Assembly (NCBI GenBank): GCA_018830765.1
Contig: JAHJRJ010000056.1
Coordinates: 1 to 22,524 of the forward strand
Direction: 5' to 3'
Source of the DNA: Bacteroidota bacterium
Lineage (GTDB): Bacteria; Bacteroidota; Ignavibacteria; UBA10030; BY39
Length of the DNA: 22,524 bases
A program made the position numbers and the translations under genes. The notes beneath the pieces are model-generated. The model made no database searches, was not told the DNA's origin, and was given only the letters and a program-made list of their open reading frames with translations. Of the stretch, positions 1-10,813 are shown piece after piece. Positions within the stretch are counted from its first letter, which is position 1. Each line of letters opens with the position of its first letter.

Positions 1-294
1 TACGGATTTGGGATTGAGAAAGACAAATTAAAAAAGATCGACGCGGCGGAGACGCTTCTTCGAGACAGCGGATTTAAATATTTCCGCGTCCGTCACCACG
101 ACGAAAATACCGTGCGGATTGAAGTAGGTAAGAATGAAGTTACAAGATTTTTTGATGATGGCTTACGAGAAACGATTGTAAGCGAAATAAAAAAGCTCGG
201 ATTTAAATACGTCACTTTAGATTTAGAGGGATACCGAACTGGTTCTATGAATGAGATCTTTAGCGAGTCCGAAAAACAAGCGCATAAACTATAA
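1..294 (+). CDS. larE: LarE, ATP-dependent sacrificial sulfur transferase (3' end only)
   Basis: This is the C-terminal 97 residues of a protein whose start lies outside the window; the frame is open from base 1 to the TAA at 292-294. The stretch YVTLDLEGYRTGSMNE near the end, preceded by FRVRHHDENTVRIEV, is the typical C-terminus of LarE. LarE is the PP-loop enzyme that donates its own cysteine sulfur to the pyridinium dithiocarboxylate precursor of the nickel-pincer cofactor of lactate racemase and related enzymes. The ATP-binding PP-loop and the sacrificial cysteine would lie upstream and cannot be checked here. No larB or larC is visible downstream. A GTG at 112 could be mistaken for a start, but the homology runs through it. 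Confidence 0.9.
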   Translation, partial: YGFGIEKDKLKKIDAAETLLRDSGFKYFRVRHHDENTVRIEVGKNEVTRFFDDGLRETIVSEIKKLGFKYVTLDLEGYRTGSMNEIFSESEKQAHKL

Positions 295-628
295 AAAGAA
301 TTGTTCCCGAACTTTTCTCGCGCATAGTGAATATGAACGGAAGGTCAAGAAGAAGGTTATCAGAATAGCGAGATGTGAGGAAGCTTTATCCGGACCTGGA
401 AAAGATTGTAAGACGGATGTAATGACTTATCTTAAATTTTTTGGAATACACGCTTTTGTTTGGAATGTGGAGAAGTCAGATTCTGTTCAATCAAGCTTTG
501 GATTTCCTTCTCAAGGCTAAAATTTTTTGGGCGGACAGGCTGTTGTTAATTTTGATATTAAATTTTTAATTTCTAACTTAACCCGCAACAAACAGGTCAC
601 TAATAATTCTGAGTTCGCATATAAATTT
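295..628. other. Intergenic stretch without a recognised gene
   Basis: An open frame of 89 codons (251-520, plus) overlaps the end of larE and resembles no family I know; its composition is not convincing. The last 100 bases before the ABC ATPase start are very AT-rich and could hold its promoter, but I see no clear -35/-10 pair. No RNA gene, terminator hairpin or repeat stands out. Confidence 0.5.
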
Positions 629-1555
629 ATGTCTGAACCGATCCTCCAAACTCACAATCTCTCCAAGCGATTCAAGAAGCGGTTTGCCGTTTCTGAATTG
701 AACATCGAAGTTGAACGCAGCGATGTTTTCGGATTTTTGGGACCAAACGGCGCTGGAAAAAGCACTACCATTCGAATGTTACTCTCGCTCATCAATCCTA
801 CGAGCGGAAAAATCACATTATTTGGTAAAAATTTGCACAAACATCGAGGCGAGCTTCTGAAACGCATCGGTGGACTTGTGGAGAAACCGGATTTCTATGG
901 GCATCTTTCAGCATACGACAATCTGAAATTCATCGGTTCGCTATACGGTGGTGTGTCACGAAGTCGCATCGAAGAAGTTCTCGATATCGTGAAGCTGAAG
1001 GATAGAATGTACGATAAGGTAAAAACTTACTCACACGGAATGAAACAACGGCTCGGTATTGCTCAAGCGCTGATTGGCAATCCTGAATTGATTATTCTCG
1101 ATGAGCCAACCTCAGGTCTCGATCCGCAAGGGATGAAAGAAGTGCGCGAACTTATCCGGACACTCTCGAGCGAACATAACATCACTATTTTCTTGTCTTC
1201 ACACCTTCTCTACGAAATAGAACTCGTCTCAAATAGGATGGCAATTATCAATAAAGGTAAGTTAGTAATTCAAGGAGATGTTCAGGAACTGTTGAACAGC
1301 GGCGAGCATCGCGTTCAAATTAAAGCCGAGCCGCACGAGAAAGCTGAACAAGTTATAAAATCTTTACCGTCCGTCCACTTAGTGGACGGAACGGAAAACC
1401 GGAACGGTGTGATTGTGGTTTATACTCCGTTCGATAATATCCCGGCTCTCAACAAGGTGCTTGTTGATAACGGTGTGAGTGTGAGTGCGATTATTCCGCG
1501 CCGGTCGCTCGAAGATTATTTCCTTGAAATGACTGAAGGAGCGTCCGATGTTTAG
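629..1555 (+). CDS. ABC transporter ATP-binding protein (CcmA/BcrA-like)
   Basis: This is the nucleotide-binding subunit of an ABC-2 type exporter, 308 residues from the ATG at 629. An upstream TTG at 527 is in frame but adds 34 residues with no family resemblance, so I chose 629. Visible motifs are the Walker A GPNGAGKST (38-46), a Q-loop position occupied by Glu (E85, common in this subfamily), the signature YSHGMKQR (134-141), the Walker B with LDEPTSGLD (157-165) and the H-loop H192. The C-terminal 90 residues fit the DUF4162-type extension of such ATPases. The stop overlaps the start of the permease gene by 8 bases, so the two are translationally coupled and should form one transporter. 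The substrate is unknown. The extension contains an unusual palindrome (1367-1394) that is translated in frame. Confidence 0.93.
   Translation: MSEPILQTHNLSKRFKKRFAVSELNIEVERSDVFGFLGPNGAGKSTTIRMLLSLINPTSGKITLFGKNLHKHRGELLKRIGGLVEKPDFYGHLSAYDNLKFIGSLYGGVSRSRIEEVLDIVKLKDRMYDKVKTYSHGMKQRLGIAQALIGNPELIILDEPTSGLDPQGMKEVRELIRTLSSEHNITIFLSSHLLYEIELVSNRMAIINKGKLVIQGDVQELLNSGEHRVQIKAEPHEKAEQVIKSLPSVHLVDGTENRNGVIVVYTPFDNIPALNKVLVDNGVSVSAIIPRRSLEDYFLEMTEGASDV
1367..1394. repeat. In-frame palindrome inside the ABC ATPase gene
   Basis: TCCGTCCACT (1370-1379) and AGTGGACGGA (1381-1390) are perfect reverse complements around a single T. The outer CCG (1367-1369) and CGG (1392-1394) extend the stem with one bulged A. 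The hairpin is translated as residues 247-256 (PSVHLVDGTE), in the loop-rich C-terminal extension of the ATPase. It may be a small inserted element or simply a local palindrome; the length of the domain does not clearly demand an insertion. Confidence 0.7.
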
Positions 1556-2384
1556 AATACTTGCTCTGGAATCGTACAAAATTTTTAAAAAGTGGAGAAC
1601 TTACATCGGGTTCATCACACTCGCCGTTGTTATCCCTTTAATTATATTGGCGTTTAAGTTGGAAGGCGGCAACTTCGTCAACAACGCCACGCGAAATTTG
1701 CAGAGAGATTTTATATTTGTAGGCAATCTTTTAAATGCGTGGTTCATTGCCCATCTCATAATGAACAGTCTTTTCGTCCATATTCCTTTTTTGATTACGC
1801 TCGTCGCAGGGGATATGCTCGCGGGCGAAGCAACGGCCGGAACTTACCGCATTCTGCTGACCCGTCCCATTTCGAGAACAAAAATTCTAATCATAAAATA
1901 CATCGCGACAATTTTTTACACAACAATGCTGGTCGGCTTTTTAGCTATGTTAAGTATCGGACTCGGGTCGATTTTCTTCGGTTACGGCGATCTTTTAGTA
2001 ATAGATCGAGAAATGTTGATTCTTCCGGGAAATGAAATTTGGTGGCGCTTTGCGGTTGCTTACATCGGCGCCTTGTGTGGAATGTGGGTAGTTGCGTCGG
2101 TCGCTTTCTTTTTTTCTTCTTTCGTGGAAAACGCTATCGGTCCTATAATCGGAACGATGGCTGTGCTGATAATTTTTCTTATCGTCAGCGAGTTGCCCGT
2201 AGAATTTTTCGAGCCGGTAAAACCATACCTCTTCACAAGTTATTTTGCCGTGTGGAGAAAAGCTTTTGAAGACCCGATAAACTGGACTCAAATTATAAAT
2301 TGGATTGCGTACTTATTGGCTTACTGTGCGGGTTTATTTCTGCTCACACTTTATTATTTCCGGCGAAAGGATGTTTTGTCATGA
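1548..2384 (+). CDS. ABC-2 type transporter permease
   Basis: A 278-residue integral membrane protein that partners the preceding ATPase. It starts with a cytoplasmic MFRILALESYKIFKKW segment, typical of ABC-2 permeases, followed by about six hydrophobic segments, roughly at residues 20-36, 60-85, 115-142, 165-190, 193-214 and 245-270. The AGEATAGTYRILLTRPISR segment after the second helix is the conserved coupling region of this family. The ATG at 1548 lies within the end of the ATPase gene (8-base overlap), and its TGA overlaps the ATG of the next gene. The pair probably exports a lipid, glycan, peptide or drug; the sequence does not say which. Confidence 0.9.
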   Translation: MFRILALESYKIFKKWRTYIGFITLAVVIPLIILAFKLEGGNFVNNATRNLQRDFIFVGNLLNAWFIAHLIMNSLFVHIPFLITLVAGDMLAGEATAGTYRILLTRPISRTKILIIKYIATIFYTTMLVGFLAMLSIGLGSIFFGYGDLLVIDREMLILPGNEIWWRFAVAYIGALCGMWVVASVAFFFSSFVENAIGPIIGTMAVLIIFLIVSELPVEFFEPVKPYLFTSYFAVWRKAFEDPINWTQIINWIAYLLAYCAGLFLLTLYYFRRKDVLS

Positions 2385-3082
2385 GAATGTTTTTTATATT
2401 TGCTACAGTAATTACTTTTACGACTCATTTTATTGCCTTAGCACAGCCGGGCGGGAGAGAAATACTAAATCGGGTTGAGGATCGTTTCAACGAAATTAAA
2501 GATTACACAGCCGACGTGCTTACGACGATAGAAATGGAACGGCTTCGAATTCCGAGGAAGAAGATAAAGATATATTTCAAGCAGCCGGATAAATTTCATC
2601 TAGAGTCGGACGGATTTGCGATGATTCCGCGTGAAGGTTTCGGGTTCAACCCTTCGCAGTTTCAAGCCGACCGTTACGATGCGGTTTTAATCGGGATGGA
2701 CACTGTTAATGGAAGCACAACTTTTAAACTTCAACTGGCGGCAAAAGTCCGCCCCTTGCGGATTGAATTGCGCTTGAGACAAATTTTTCTTTGGGTTGAT
2801 TCGCAAAATTGGGTGATTAGAAAAATGGAAAGTATTGCATTCGAGAATAGGTTGGTTAAAGTTACTTTCGATTACGGCTTGGTGGAAAAAAAATATTTGC
2901 TTCCATCGAATATCGTGGTGCAGCTATCAAGTCCTTCGACTGAGAAAGAAAACGATACTGAATCTCGCGGAATGGACGGGATGCGCCGACGTATTCCGCG
3001 TTCGGGTACAATAACGATTACGTTTACTAAGTATTCGGTAAATCAAAATTTGCCGGATACATTGTTTGAGAAGGAAAAGTAA
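2381..3082 (+). CDS. LolA-like outer-membrane lipoprotein-sorting protein
   Basis: The start is the ATG at 2381, which overlaps the permease stop as ATGA and is followed directly by a signal peptide (MRMFFIFATVITFTTHFIALA, cleavage likely after the A before QPGG). A longer frame from 2300 would place this signal peptide internally and is rejected. The mature part of about 210 residues has the LolA/LolB-like pattern: a helix with a YTADVLTTIEM motif, then alternating strands such as KIKIYFKQPDKFHLES and the FLWVDSQNWVIRKME segment. The family acts as a half-barrel lipid or lipoprotein carrier in the periplasm. Because it is cotranscribed with an ABC exporter, it may be the periplasmic acceptor of the exported lipid-like substrate; that is inference. 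It is not the housekeeping LolA itself. Confidence 0.75.
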   Translation: MRMFFIFATVITFTTHFIALAQPGGREILNRVEDRFNEIKDYTADVLTTIEMERLRIPRKKIKIYFKQPDKFHLESDGFAMIPREGFGFNPSQFQADRYDAVLIGMDTVNGSTTFKLQLAAKVRPLRIELRLRQIFLWVDSQNWVIRKMESIAFENRLVKVTFDYGLVEKKYLLPSNIVVQLSSPSTEKENDTESRGMDGMRRRIPRSGTITITFTKYSVNQNLPDTLFEKEK

Positions 3083-3086
3083 GGGG

Positions 3087-3971
3087 TTGGGAAAAATTAA
3101 ATTACAAACATCCAAAAATCTTCTCATCGGGGCGCACGTGTCGATTGCCGGTGGATTGCATTTAGCTTTTGAACGCGGGGCAAGCATCGGCTGCAAGACC
3201 ATTCAAATATTCACCAAGAGCAGCAACCAATGGAAATCAAAACAATTAACGGATATGGAGATACAATTATACAAAGCCGCCGCGAGGAAACATAAAATTC
3301 ATCCCGTTGTTGCTCATGATTCCTATCTCATAAATCTTTGTGCTGCGGATAATGAAATTCTAATAAAATCGCGTCACACTTTTACAGATGAACTACAACG
3401 CTGCGAAGCTTTGGGTATTCCATATCTAATATTTCATCCGGGTTCTCATGTAGGTACAGGCGAGTTAGAAGGTATAAAAAAAATAGTAGAATCTTTGAAT
3501 TTGGCGCACGAGCAGACGCCGAGATTTAAAGTGAAAAGTGTTCTTGAAACAACGGCAGGTCAAGGAACGGCAATCGGATACAAGTTCGAACATCTAAGAA
3601 AAATTATAGACGGCGTTGACGAGCCTGAACGAATGGCAGTCTGCTTGGATACAAACCATATCTTTTCTGCTGGTTACGACATACGAACCGAGGTAGAGTA
3701 TGTAAAGACGTTTAAAGAATTCGACGCCATTATGGGTTTGAACCGACTCGTAGTAATTCATTGTAACGACTCGAAGAAGGAATTCGGTTCACGCGTTGAC
3801 CGGCATGAACATATTGGCAAAGGTGCGATAGGCAAAGATGCATTTGGATTCATTATGAGAGACAAAAGATTGATTAAAATTCCGAAGGTTTTAGAGACGC
3901 CGAAAGGTGTAGATATGATGGATGATATAATTAATATGAAATTATTAAGTGATGTAGCCCAGGAATATTAA
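3087..3971 (+). CDS. nfo: Endonuclease IV (AP endonuclease, Nfo family)
   Basis: The enzyme cuts DNA 5' of abasic sites in base-excision repair and uses three zinc ions. All nine metal ligands known from E. coli Nfo can be aligned: H77, H117, E154, D188, H191, H225, D238, H240 and E270 (numbering from the TTG at 3087), in the motifs AHDSYLINL, IFHPGSHVG, VLETTAGQG, LDTNHIFSAGYD, HCNDSKKEFGSRVDRHEHIG and VLETPKG. No ATG precedes the conserved IGAHVSIAGG. The candidates are TTG at 3066, inside the previous gene, and TTG at 3087, 4 bases after the previous stop with GAAGGA about 11 bases upstream. I prefer 3087, giving 294 residues. It is the last gene of the ABC operon; a functional link to export is not evident. 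Confidence 0.93.
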   Translation: MGKIKLQTSKNLLIGAHVSIAGGLHLAFERGASIGCKTIQIFTKSSNQWKSKQLTDMEIQLYKAAARKHKIHPVVAHDSYLINLCAADNEILIKSRHTFTDELQRCEALGIPYLIFHPGSHVGTGELEGIKKIVESLNLAHEQTPRFKVKSVLETTAGQGTAIGYKFEHLRKIIDGVDEPERMAVCLDTNHIFSAGYDIRTEVEYVKTFKEFDAIMGLNRLVVIHCNDSKKEFGSRVDRHEHIGKGAIGKDAFGFIMRDKRLIKIPKVLETPKGVDMMDDIINMKLLSDVAQEY

Positions 3972-3985
3972 TACACGTACAAAGC

Positions 3986-4018
3986 ATAGATGCTGAAATA
4001 AATTCAGCATGACTCAGG
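3986..4018. repeat. Bacteroidota-type dispersed hairpin (GATGCTGAA...TTCAGCATGAC)
   Basis: ATGCTGAA (3990-3997) and TTCAGCAT (4003-4010) form an 8-bp stem with an ATAAA loop, followed by GACTC. This closely resembles the GATTCTGAAACAAGTTCAGAATGAC-like hairpins (here shown in part) that I remember as scattered through intergenic DNA of Bacteroidota. It lies between two convergent genes. There is no strong T-run directly after it, so a terminator role is not proven. Confidence 0.6.
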
Positions 4019-4063
4019 ACTTTTTAGTCAACCCAGGATTCGATATTGGGACTTAAACTCTAA

Positions 4064-4528
4064 CTATTTTTTTAATTCTACTTCAAACATTTCGTAATGC
4101 GATTGCGATATACCTAAATTTTCGTACGATTTCTTAGCCCGTTCATTATTTCTATCGACATACAATCGCAAACCGCAAACACTTTTATCGGAGTGAGCGA
4201 GGTCGTAAACGTGTTGGTATAAATTTTTAAAGACGCCTTGCTGTCTGTATTCCGGCAGAACGTAAACGCTCTGTATCCACCAGAAGAACCTGCAGCGCCA
4301 ATCACTCCACTCGTATGTAATCATCAATTGTCCGACAATTTTTCCATCCATCTCAGCAACGAAATAAATGCCCATATTCTCATCGGTTAGCACAGAGCGA
4401 ACGCCGCATTTTAAGACATCCATATTTAACTGAGTGTCTTCAGTTTCTTTTCCCATAGCAGCGTTGAATTCTATAATGCTGTCTGCGTCTATTAATTCAG
4501 CGGGTCTTATGATAAGAAAATTATCCAT
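4064..4528 (-). CDS. GNAT family N-acetyltransferase
   Basis: A 154-residue single-domain GNAT protein from the ATG at 4528. A GTG at 4558 would add ten residues that overlap the upstream gene and do not fit the usual MDNFLIIRPAE-type opening. Strand beta-4 and the acetyl-CoA loop are seen as WWIQSVYVLPEYRQQGVF (residues 83-100), with RQQGVF (95-100) matching the R/Q-x-x-G-x-G/A pyrophosphate-binding motif. The C-terminus has the usual LYVDRNNERAKKSYENLGI segment. The acceptor is unknown. It starts 7 bases after the AbgT stop and is the last gene of the tpl operon, so it could acetylate an amino acid or amine linked to tyrosine breakdown; this is inference. Confidence 0.85.
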   Translation of the reverse strand: MDNFLIIRPAELIDADSIIEFNAAMGKETEDTQLNMDVLKCGVRSVLTDENMGIYFVAEMDGKIVGQLMITYEWSDWRCRFFWWIQSVYVLPEYRQQGVFKNLYQHVYDLAHSDKSVCGLRLYVDRNNERAKKSYENLGISQSHYEMFEVELKK

Positions 4529-4535
4529 CGAAATA

Positions 4536-6067
4536 TCATTTTGAAAAATATAAAGCACCCTCAGGTCCTAAAGGTAACCCGAATAATATCCAAGCTACTA
4601 GCAACAAAATCCACATGAGTGTGAAAATGATAGAATAAGGAAGCATCATCGAGATAATCGTTCCCATCCCGTATTTATCGTTATATTTTTGTGCGAAACT
4701 TACGATAAGAGCAAAGTAACTCATCATGGGTGTTATAAGGTTGGTAACGGAATCACCAATACGAAATGCCGCCTGTGTGAGCGCAGGATGGTAACCTAAC
4801 AGCATAAACATAGGCACAAACACTGGCGCCATAATCGCCCATTTTGCGGATGCACTTCCCATAAACATATTAATAAAAGCTGAGAGGAAAACAAAACCGA
4901 TTATAAGAAAGATTCCTGTTAAACCGATCGACTTTAAAAATTCAGCGCCATCGATTGCCAGGATTACACCAAGGTTACTATGCCGGAAGAAATAAACGAA
5001 TTGGGCTGCGAAAAAAACTAAAACGATGTAACCCGCCATTCCGCTCATCGAGCTTATAATATGTTTTACCGCTTCCTTATCATTTCGAATTGTCTTAACA
5101 ACGAGACCAAATACGAGACCAGGTATAAAAAAGAAGATCATAACTGCTGTAATCATACCTTCTAAAAAAGGTGATTTAAGGATCGAACCTGTTTCCGGAT
5201 TACGGAGTAGCGCGTTCTCCGGAACGGTTAGAATAATAAATGTTATTGAAGCTATGAGGACGCTAATTCCTGCCCATCTCAACCCTTTTTTTTCGATAGA
5301 AGAAATCGTATCGATGGATATTGCTTGAGCACCTCCGTTATATTTTCCGAGGCGTGGTTCCACTATTTTTTCAGTAACCCATGTGCCCGCAAGGACTATG
5401 ACAATGCCAGATACAAACATAAAATAAAAATTTATCGCCGGGTTTAGATGTATATTGGGGTCAATAATTTGTGCGGCGGATTGACTTAGCCCGGCTAAAA
5501 CAGGGTCTATTGAACCTATAATAAAGTTAGCACCGAACCCACCGCTTACCCCGGCAAAAGCTGCTGCGAGTCCGGCAAGCGGATGTCTACCGATCGCTAA
5601 AAATACAATTGCAGCAAGTGGAATTAAAATAACATACCCGGCTTCTGATGCAGTATGCGATAGTACACCAGCGAATACAATGGTTGCAGTAATAAGTCGT
5701 TTGGGCGCCGAGATTACGACGGCTTTGATTAGAGTAGTTAGTAAACCCGACCCTTCGGCTAACCCGATGCCGATCATTGCCGTTAGCACAATGCCGAGCG
5801 GGGGAAACTCAACAAAGTTTTTAAATAAATTTGTGTATATCCAGCGGAGTCCATCGCCGCTCAATAAATTCGTAACTGTAACGATCGTCCCATTTGATGG
5901 ATGTACTGCTTTTAATCCAACGTGGTAGCCGATGGCTGAGGCGATTGCTACCAAAACAGCGAGTATCCCGAACAGAGTTGCTGGGTGCGGAAGTGCATTT
6001 CCAGTTTTTTCAGTTATATCTAAGAAACGTTTAAATAAGTTTGAGGAAAATTTTGATACTTTATTCA

Positions 6068-6068
<1 letters not shown>
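4536..6068 (-). CDS. AbgT family transporter
   Basis: A 510-residue membrane protein with many hydrophobic segments and the hallmarks of the AbgT family: an N-terminal TGNALPHPATLFGILAV, GVLSHTASEAGYVILIPL in the middle and SASAKWAIMAPVFVPMFMLLGY toward the C-terminus. Known members import p-aminobenzoyl-glutamate (E. coli AbgT) or export sulfonamides (MtrF, YdaH); they form dimers and are ion-driven. Its ATG shares one base with the TAA of the tyrosine phenol-lyase gene upstream, so the two are translated together. No abgA or abgB peptidase genes are next to it. In this setting an aromatic amino acid or peptide is a more likely substrate than p-aminobenzoyl-glutamate, but the sequence cannot prove that. 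Confidence 0.9.
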
Positions 6069-7474
<1,406 letters not shown>

Positions 7475-7535
7475 TTAAATTAATTAAAGATTTTATCGAA
7501 AGAAAAGTAACAATAAAATGAATGGAATTTTTTAT

Positions 7536-7564
7536 AATATAAATAAAATAGGGAAACATTCCAA
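7536..7564 (-). promoter_or_regulatory. Possible promoter of the tpl operon
   Basis: On the minus strand, TTGGAA (7564-7559) and TATATT (7541-7536) are separated by exactly 17 bases, about 85 bases upstream of the tpl start. The -35 is imperfect. The whole spacer is AT-rich, so chance matches are possible. Confidence 0.4.
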
Positions 7565-7645
7565 TGAAAAAGATTGTTTATGAATTTGCGAATCAGTTTA
7601 AAAAATAGTATAATATACAGCTTCAAAAAAAGTTTTATTAAACTC

Positions 7646-7674
7646 TTGACATATAAATAAAAAGTTTGTATATT
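7646..7674 (+). promoter_or_regulatory. Consensus sigma70-type promoter of the rRNA operon
   Basis: TTGACA (7646-7651) and TATATT (7669-7674) are separated by 17 bases, close to the ideal housekeeping promoter. It lies about 150 bases before the 16S start and 40 bases before the first boxA. The region upstream is rich in A and T tracts that could act as an UP element. The rest of 7454-7824 holds the leader described below and no protein gene. Confidence 0.85.
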
Positions 7675-7713
7675 GTTTACCCATTAAGAATGGGTAAGAG
7701 ATTTTAAGTTGTT

Positions 7714-7724
7714 GTTCTTTGAAA
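7714..7724 (+). promoter_or_regulatory. boxA-like antitermination site, leader
   Basis: GTTCTTTGAAA resembles the boxA element of rRNA leaders (consensus close to TGCTCTTTAACA), bound by NusB-S10 to make RNA polymerase resistant to Rho. The same sequence recurs at 9481 and 9754, always just outside an RNA-processing stem or tRNA. Confidence 0.7.
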
Positions 7725-7760
7725 ATAGTGTGTGCGGTTTTTAACGTCATACGATTAGTT
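7722..7760 (+). other. 5' arm of the 16S processing stem
   Basis: This stretch, running from AAAATAGTG to ACGATTAGTT, is largely complementary to 9438-9474 downstream of 16S (GACTAATCGGTTGATG through CCGCACACTATTTT). The pairing spans more than 30 positions with one extra TG in the 5' arm and a few mismatches. Such stems are cut by RNase III to release pre-16S. Confidence 0.75.
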
Positions 7761-7824
7761 AACAACCTTATTAATTTATAAATAAGCCAAAGATTGAACT
7801 CGAGGTTAAAATTTTAATAAATTT

Positions 7825-9389
<1,565 letters not shown>

Positions 9390-9437
9390 CTAAGGAGTCT
9401 TTTTCGAGTAATCGAATAAGACGACTTCGAGAAATCT

Positions 9438-9474
9438 GACTAATCGGTTGATGTTATACCCGCACACTATTTTT
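9438..9474 (+). other. 3' arm of the 16S processing stem
   Basis: Complementary to the leader 7722-7760, as described there. The second boxA begins six bases after this arm, mirroring the first boxA just outside the 5' arm. Confidence 0.75.
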
Positions 9475-9480
9475 AATTTT

Positions 9481-9490
9481 GTTCTTTGAA
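9481..9490 (+). promoter_or_regulatory. boxA-like site in the 16S-tRNA spacer
   Basis: GTTCTTTGAA repeats the leader boxA core and lies between the 16S processing stem and tRNA-Ile. Confidence 0.6.
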
Positions 9491-9519
9491 GAGTTTTTAG
9501 TGTTACAGTTCTGTACCTC

Positions 9520-9593
<74 letters not shown>

Positions 9594-9664
9594 CTCTTAT
9601 TAGGAAGCGAAAAGAAAAATTTTCTGATAAATAATTTCGAATTCCTAATAACTACCGCAGCTAC

Positions 9665-9737
9665 GGGGCTATAGCTCAATTGGGAGAGCGCGTGGTTTGC
9701 AACCACGAGGTTACCGGTTCGATCCCGGTTAGCTCCA
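9665..9737 (+). tRNA. tRNA-Ala (TGC)
   Basis: A 73-base tRNA. The acceptor arms GGGGCTA (9665-9671) and TAGCTCC (9730-9736) include the G3-U70 wobble that identifies alanine tRNAs. The anticodon stem CGTGG/CCACG encloses the loop TTTGCAA, with TGC at 9698-9700. CCA is not encoded. It is 71 bases downstream of tRNA-Ile. Confidence 0.97.
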
Positions 9738-9753
9738 CAATTATTTGTTTAAT

Positions 9754-9764
9754 GTTCTTTGAAA
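9754..9764 (+). promoter_or_regulatory. boxA-like site before 23S
   Basis: GTTCTTTGAAA is an exact third copy of the leader boxA, in the spacer between tRNA-Ala and 23S, where E. coli also has a boxA. The rest of this 260-base spacer holds an alternating AT tract near 9880-9892 and the 23S processing arm. Confidence 0.65.
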
Positions 9765-9908
9765 TTTGAGAAGAGATAGTTTATCAGTTGTAAGTAGTTA
9801 TCTATGTACGTCGATTCGTTCGGCAGACCACTAGATGAACAAACACAACGAAATAGACTACTAAACAACGAGCTTCAAATATATATATATAATATTCCAA
9901 AAAATAAA

Positions 9909-9992
9909 TGTTCAAAAGATGCACCTTGACTTGTCAAAAGCCTGCTTGAAGCAAGCGAACAGATGAGTTAAGTTTATCTGTAGATCAATAAA
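9909..9992 (+). other. 5' arms of the 23S processing stem
   Basis: Three blocks are complementary to the trailer after 23S. TGTTCAAAAGATGCA (9909-9923) matches TGCATCTATGAACG near 13189-13202 with one bulge. AAAAGCCTGC (9937-9946) matches GCAGGCTTTT (13149-13158). GATCAATAAA (9983-9992) matches TTTATTGATC (13109-13118). Between the first two blocks the pairing is partial. Confidence 0.7.
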
Positions 9993-10527
9993 GATTTTTG
10001 GTTAAGTTACAAAGGGCATACGGTGGATGCCTTGGCATTAGTAGGCGATGAAGGACGTGGCAACCTGCGAAAAGCGTCGGATAGGTGGAAACAACCTGTA
10101 ACCCGGCGATCTCCGAATGGGGCAACCCTACCTCGGTAATGCGAGGTAACTCCAAGCTGAATACATAGGCTTGGTAGAGCGAACGGGGGGAAGTGAAATA
10201 TCTCAGTACCCCTAGGAAGAAAAAGTAATAACGATTTCCTGAGTAGCGACGAGTGAAACGGAAAGAGCCTAAACCTTATAACACATTAAAGGATGCAACC
10301 GTTGTGTTATGGGTGTAGCGGGGCGTTTACAGACCAAATTGCATATAGGTCGGAGAGTTACAAATTGTTTTGTTAGTCGAATTGCATGGAAAGGCAAACC
10401 ATAGAAGGTGAAAGTCCTGTAGATGAAAACAAAATAACTCTTTTGTAGACGTACCCAAGTACCACGGAATAAGTGGAACTCTGTGGGAATCTGCGGGAAC
10501 CATCCCGTAAGGCTAAATACTTACTAA

Positions 10528-10568
<41 letters not shown>

Positions 10569-10584
10569 CACTCCTAACAGGAGG

Positions 10585-10616
<32 letters not shown>

Positions 10617-10626
10617 ACGGTCGGAG

Positions 10627-10658
10627 TCCCGATAATTCTGCTTGCAGAATTATCGGGA
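10627..10658. repeat. Perfect palindromic hairpin in 23S helix 25
   Basis: TCCCGATAATTCTGC (10627-10641) and GCAGAATTATCGGGA (10644-10658) are exact reverse complements around TT. It lies between AAACGGTCGGAG and TGACGGCGTGCC, equivalent to E. coli helix 25, a known site of intervening sequences in other bacteria. The arms begin with TCCCGA, as do two other hairpins of this operon. Confidence 0.85.
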
Positions 10659-10765
10659 TGACGGCGTGCCTTTTGCTTAATGAGCCTACGACTTACTCGT
10701 ACGTAGCAAGGCTAAGTGATTCAGTCACGCAGCCGTAGCGAAAGCAAGTCTGAATAGGGCGCTTG

Positions 10766-10813
10766 TCCCGATGTCCCGCTGTACGGGATTCCGTAAAGCG
10801 GAACAAATCGGGA
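10766..10813. repeat. Nested Y-shaped palindrome in 23S domain II region
   Basis: Outer arms TCCCGAT (10766-10772) and ATCGGGA (10807-10813) enclose two hairpins: TCCCG/CGGGA (10774-10778, 10784-10788) and TTCCG/CGGAA (10789-10793, 10799-10803). It lies between CTGAATAGGGCGCTTG and ATTAGTTACGTGCGGTAGACG, near E. coli position 620. The repeated TCCCG...CGGGA unit inside itself suggests one element nested in another. Confidence 0.75.

Noticed and set aside
251..520. 89-codon open frame after larE
   Set aside because: It overlaps larE, has no ribosome site and resembles no family; the sequence looks like non-coding DNA read by chance.
2300..2380. Longer start for the LolA-like protein
   Set aside because: It would place the signal peptide internally; the ATG at 2381 is coupled to the permease stop and leads straight into the signal sequence.
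7564..7608. Short frame of 14 codons before the rrn promoter, a possible leader peptide
   Set aside because: It has no ribosome site, and no promoter upstream of it on that strand is evident. Its AT-rich codons fit chance.
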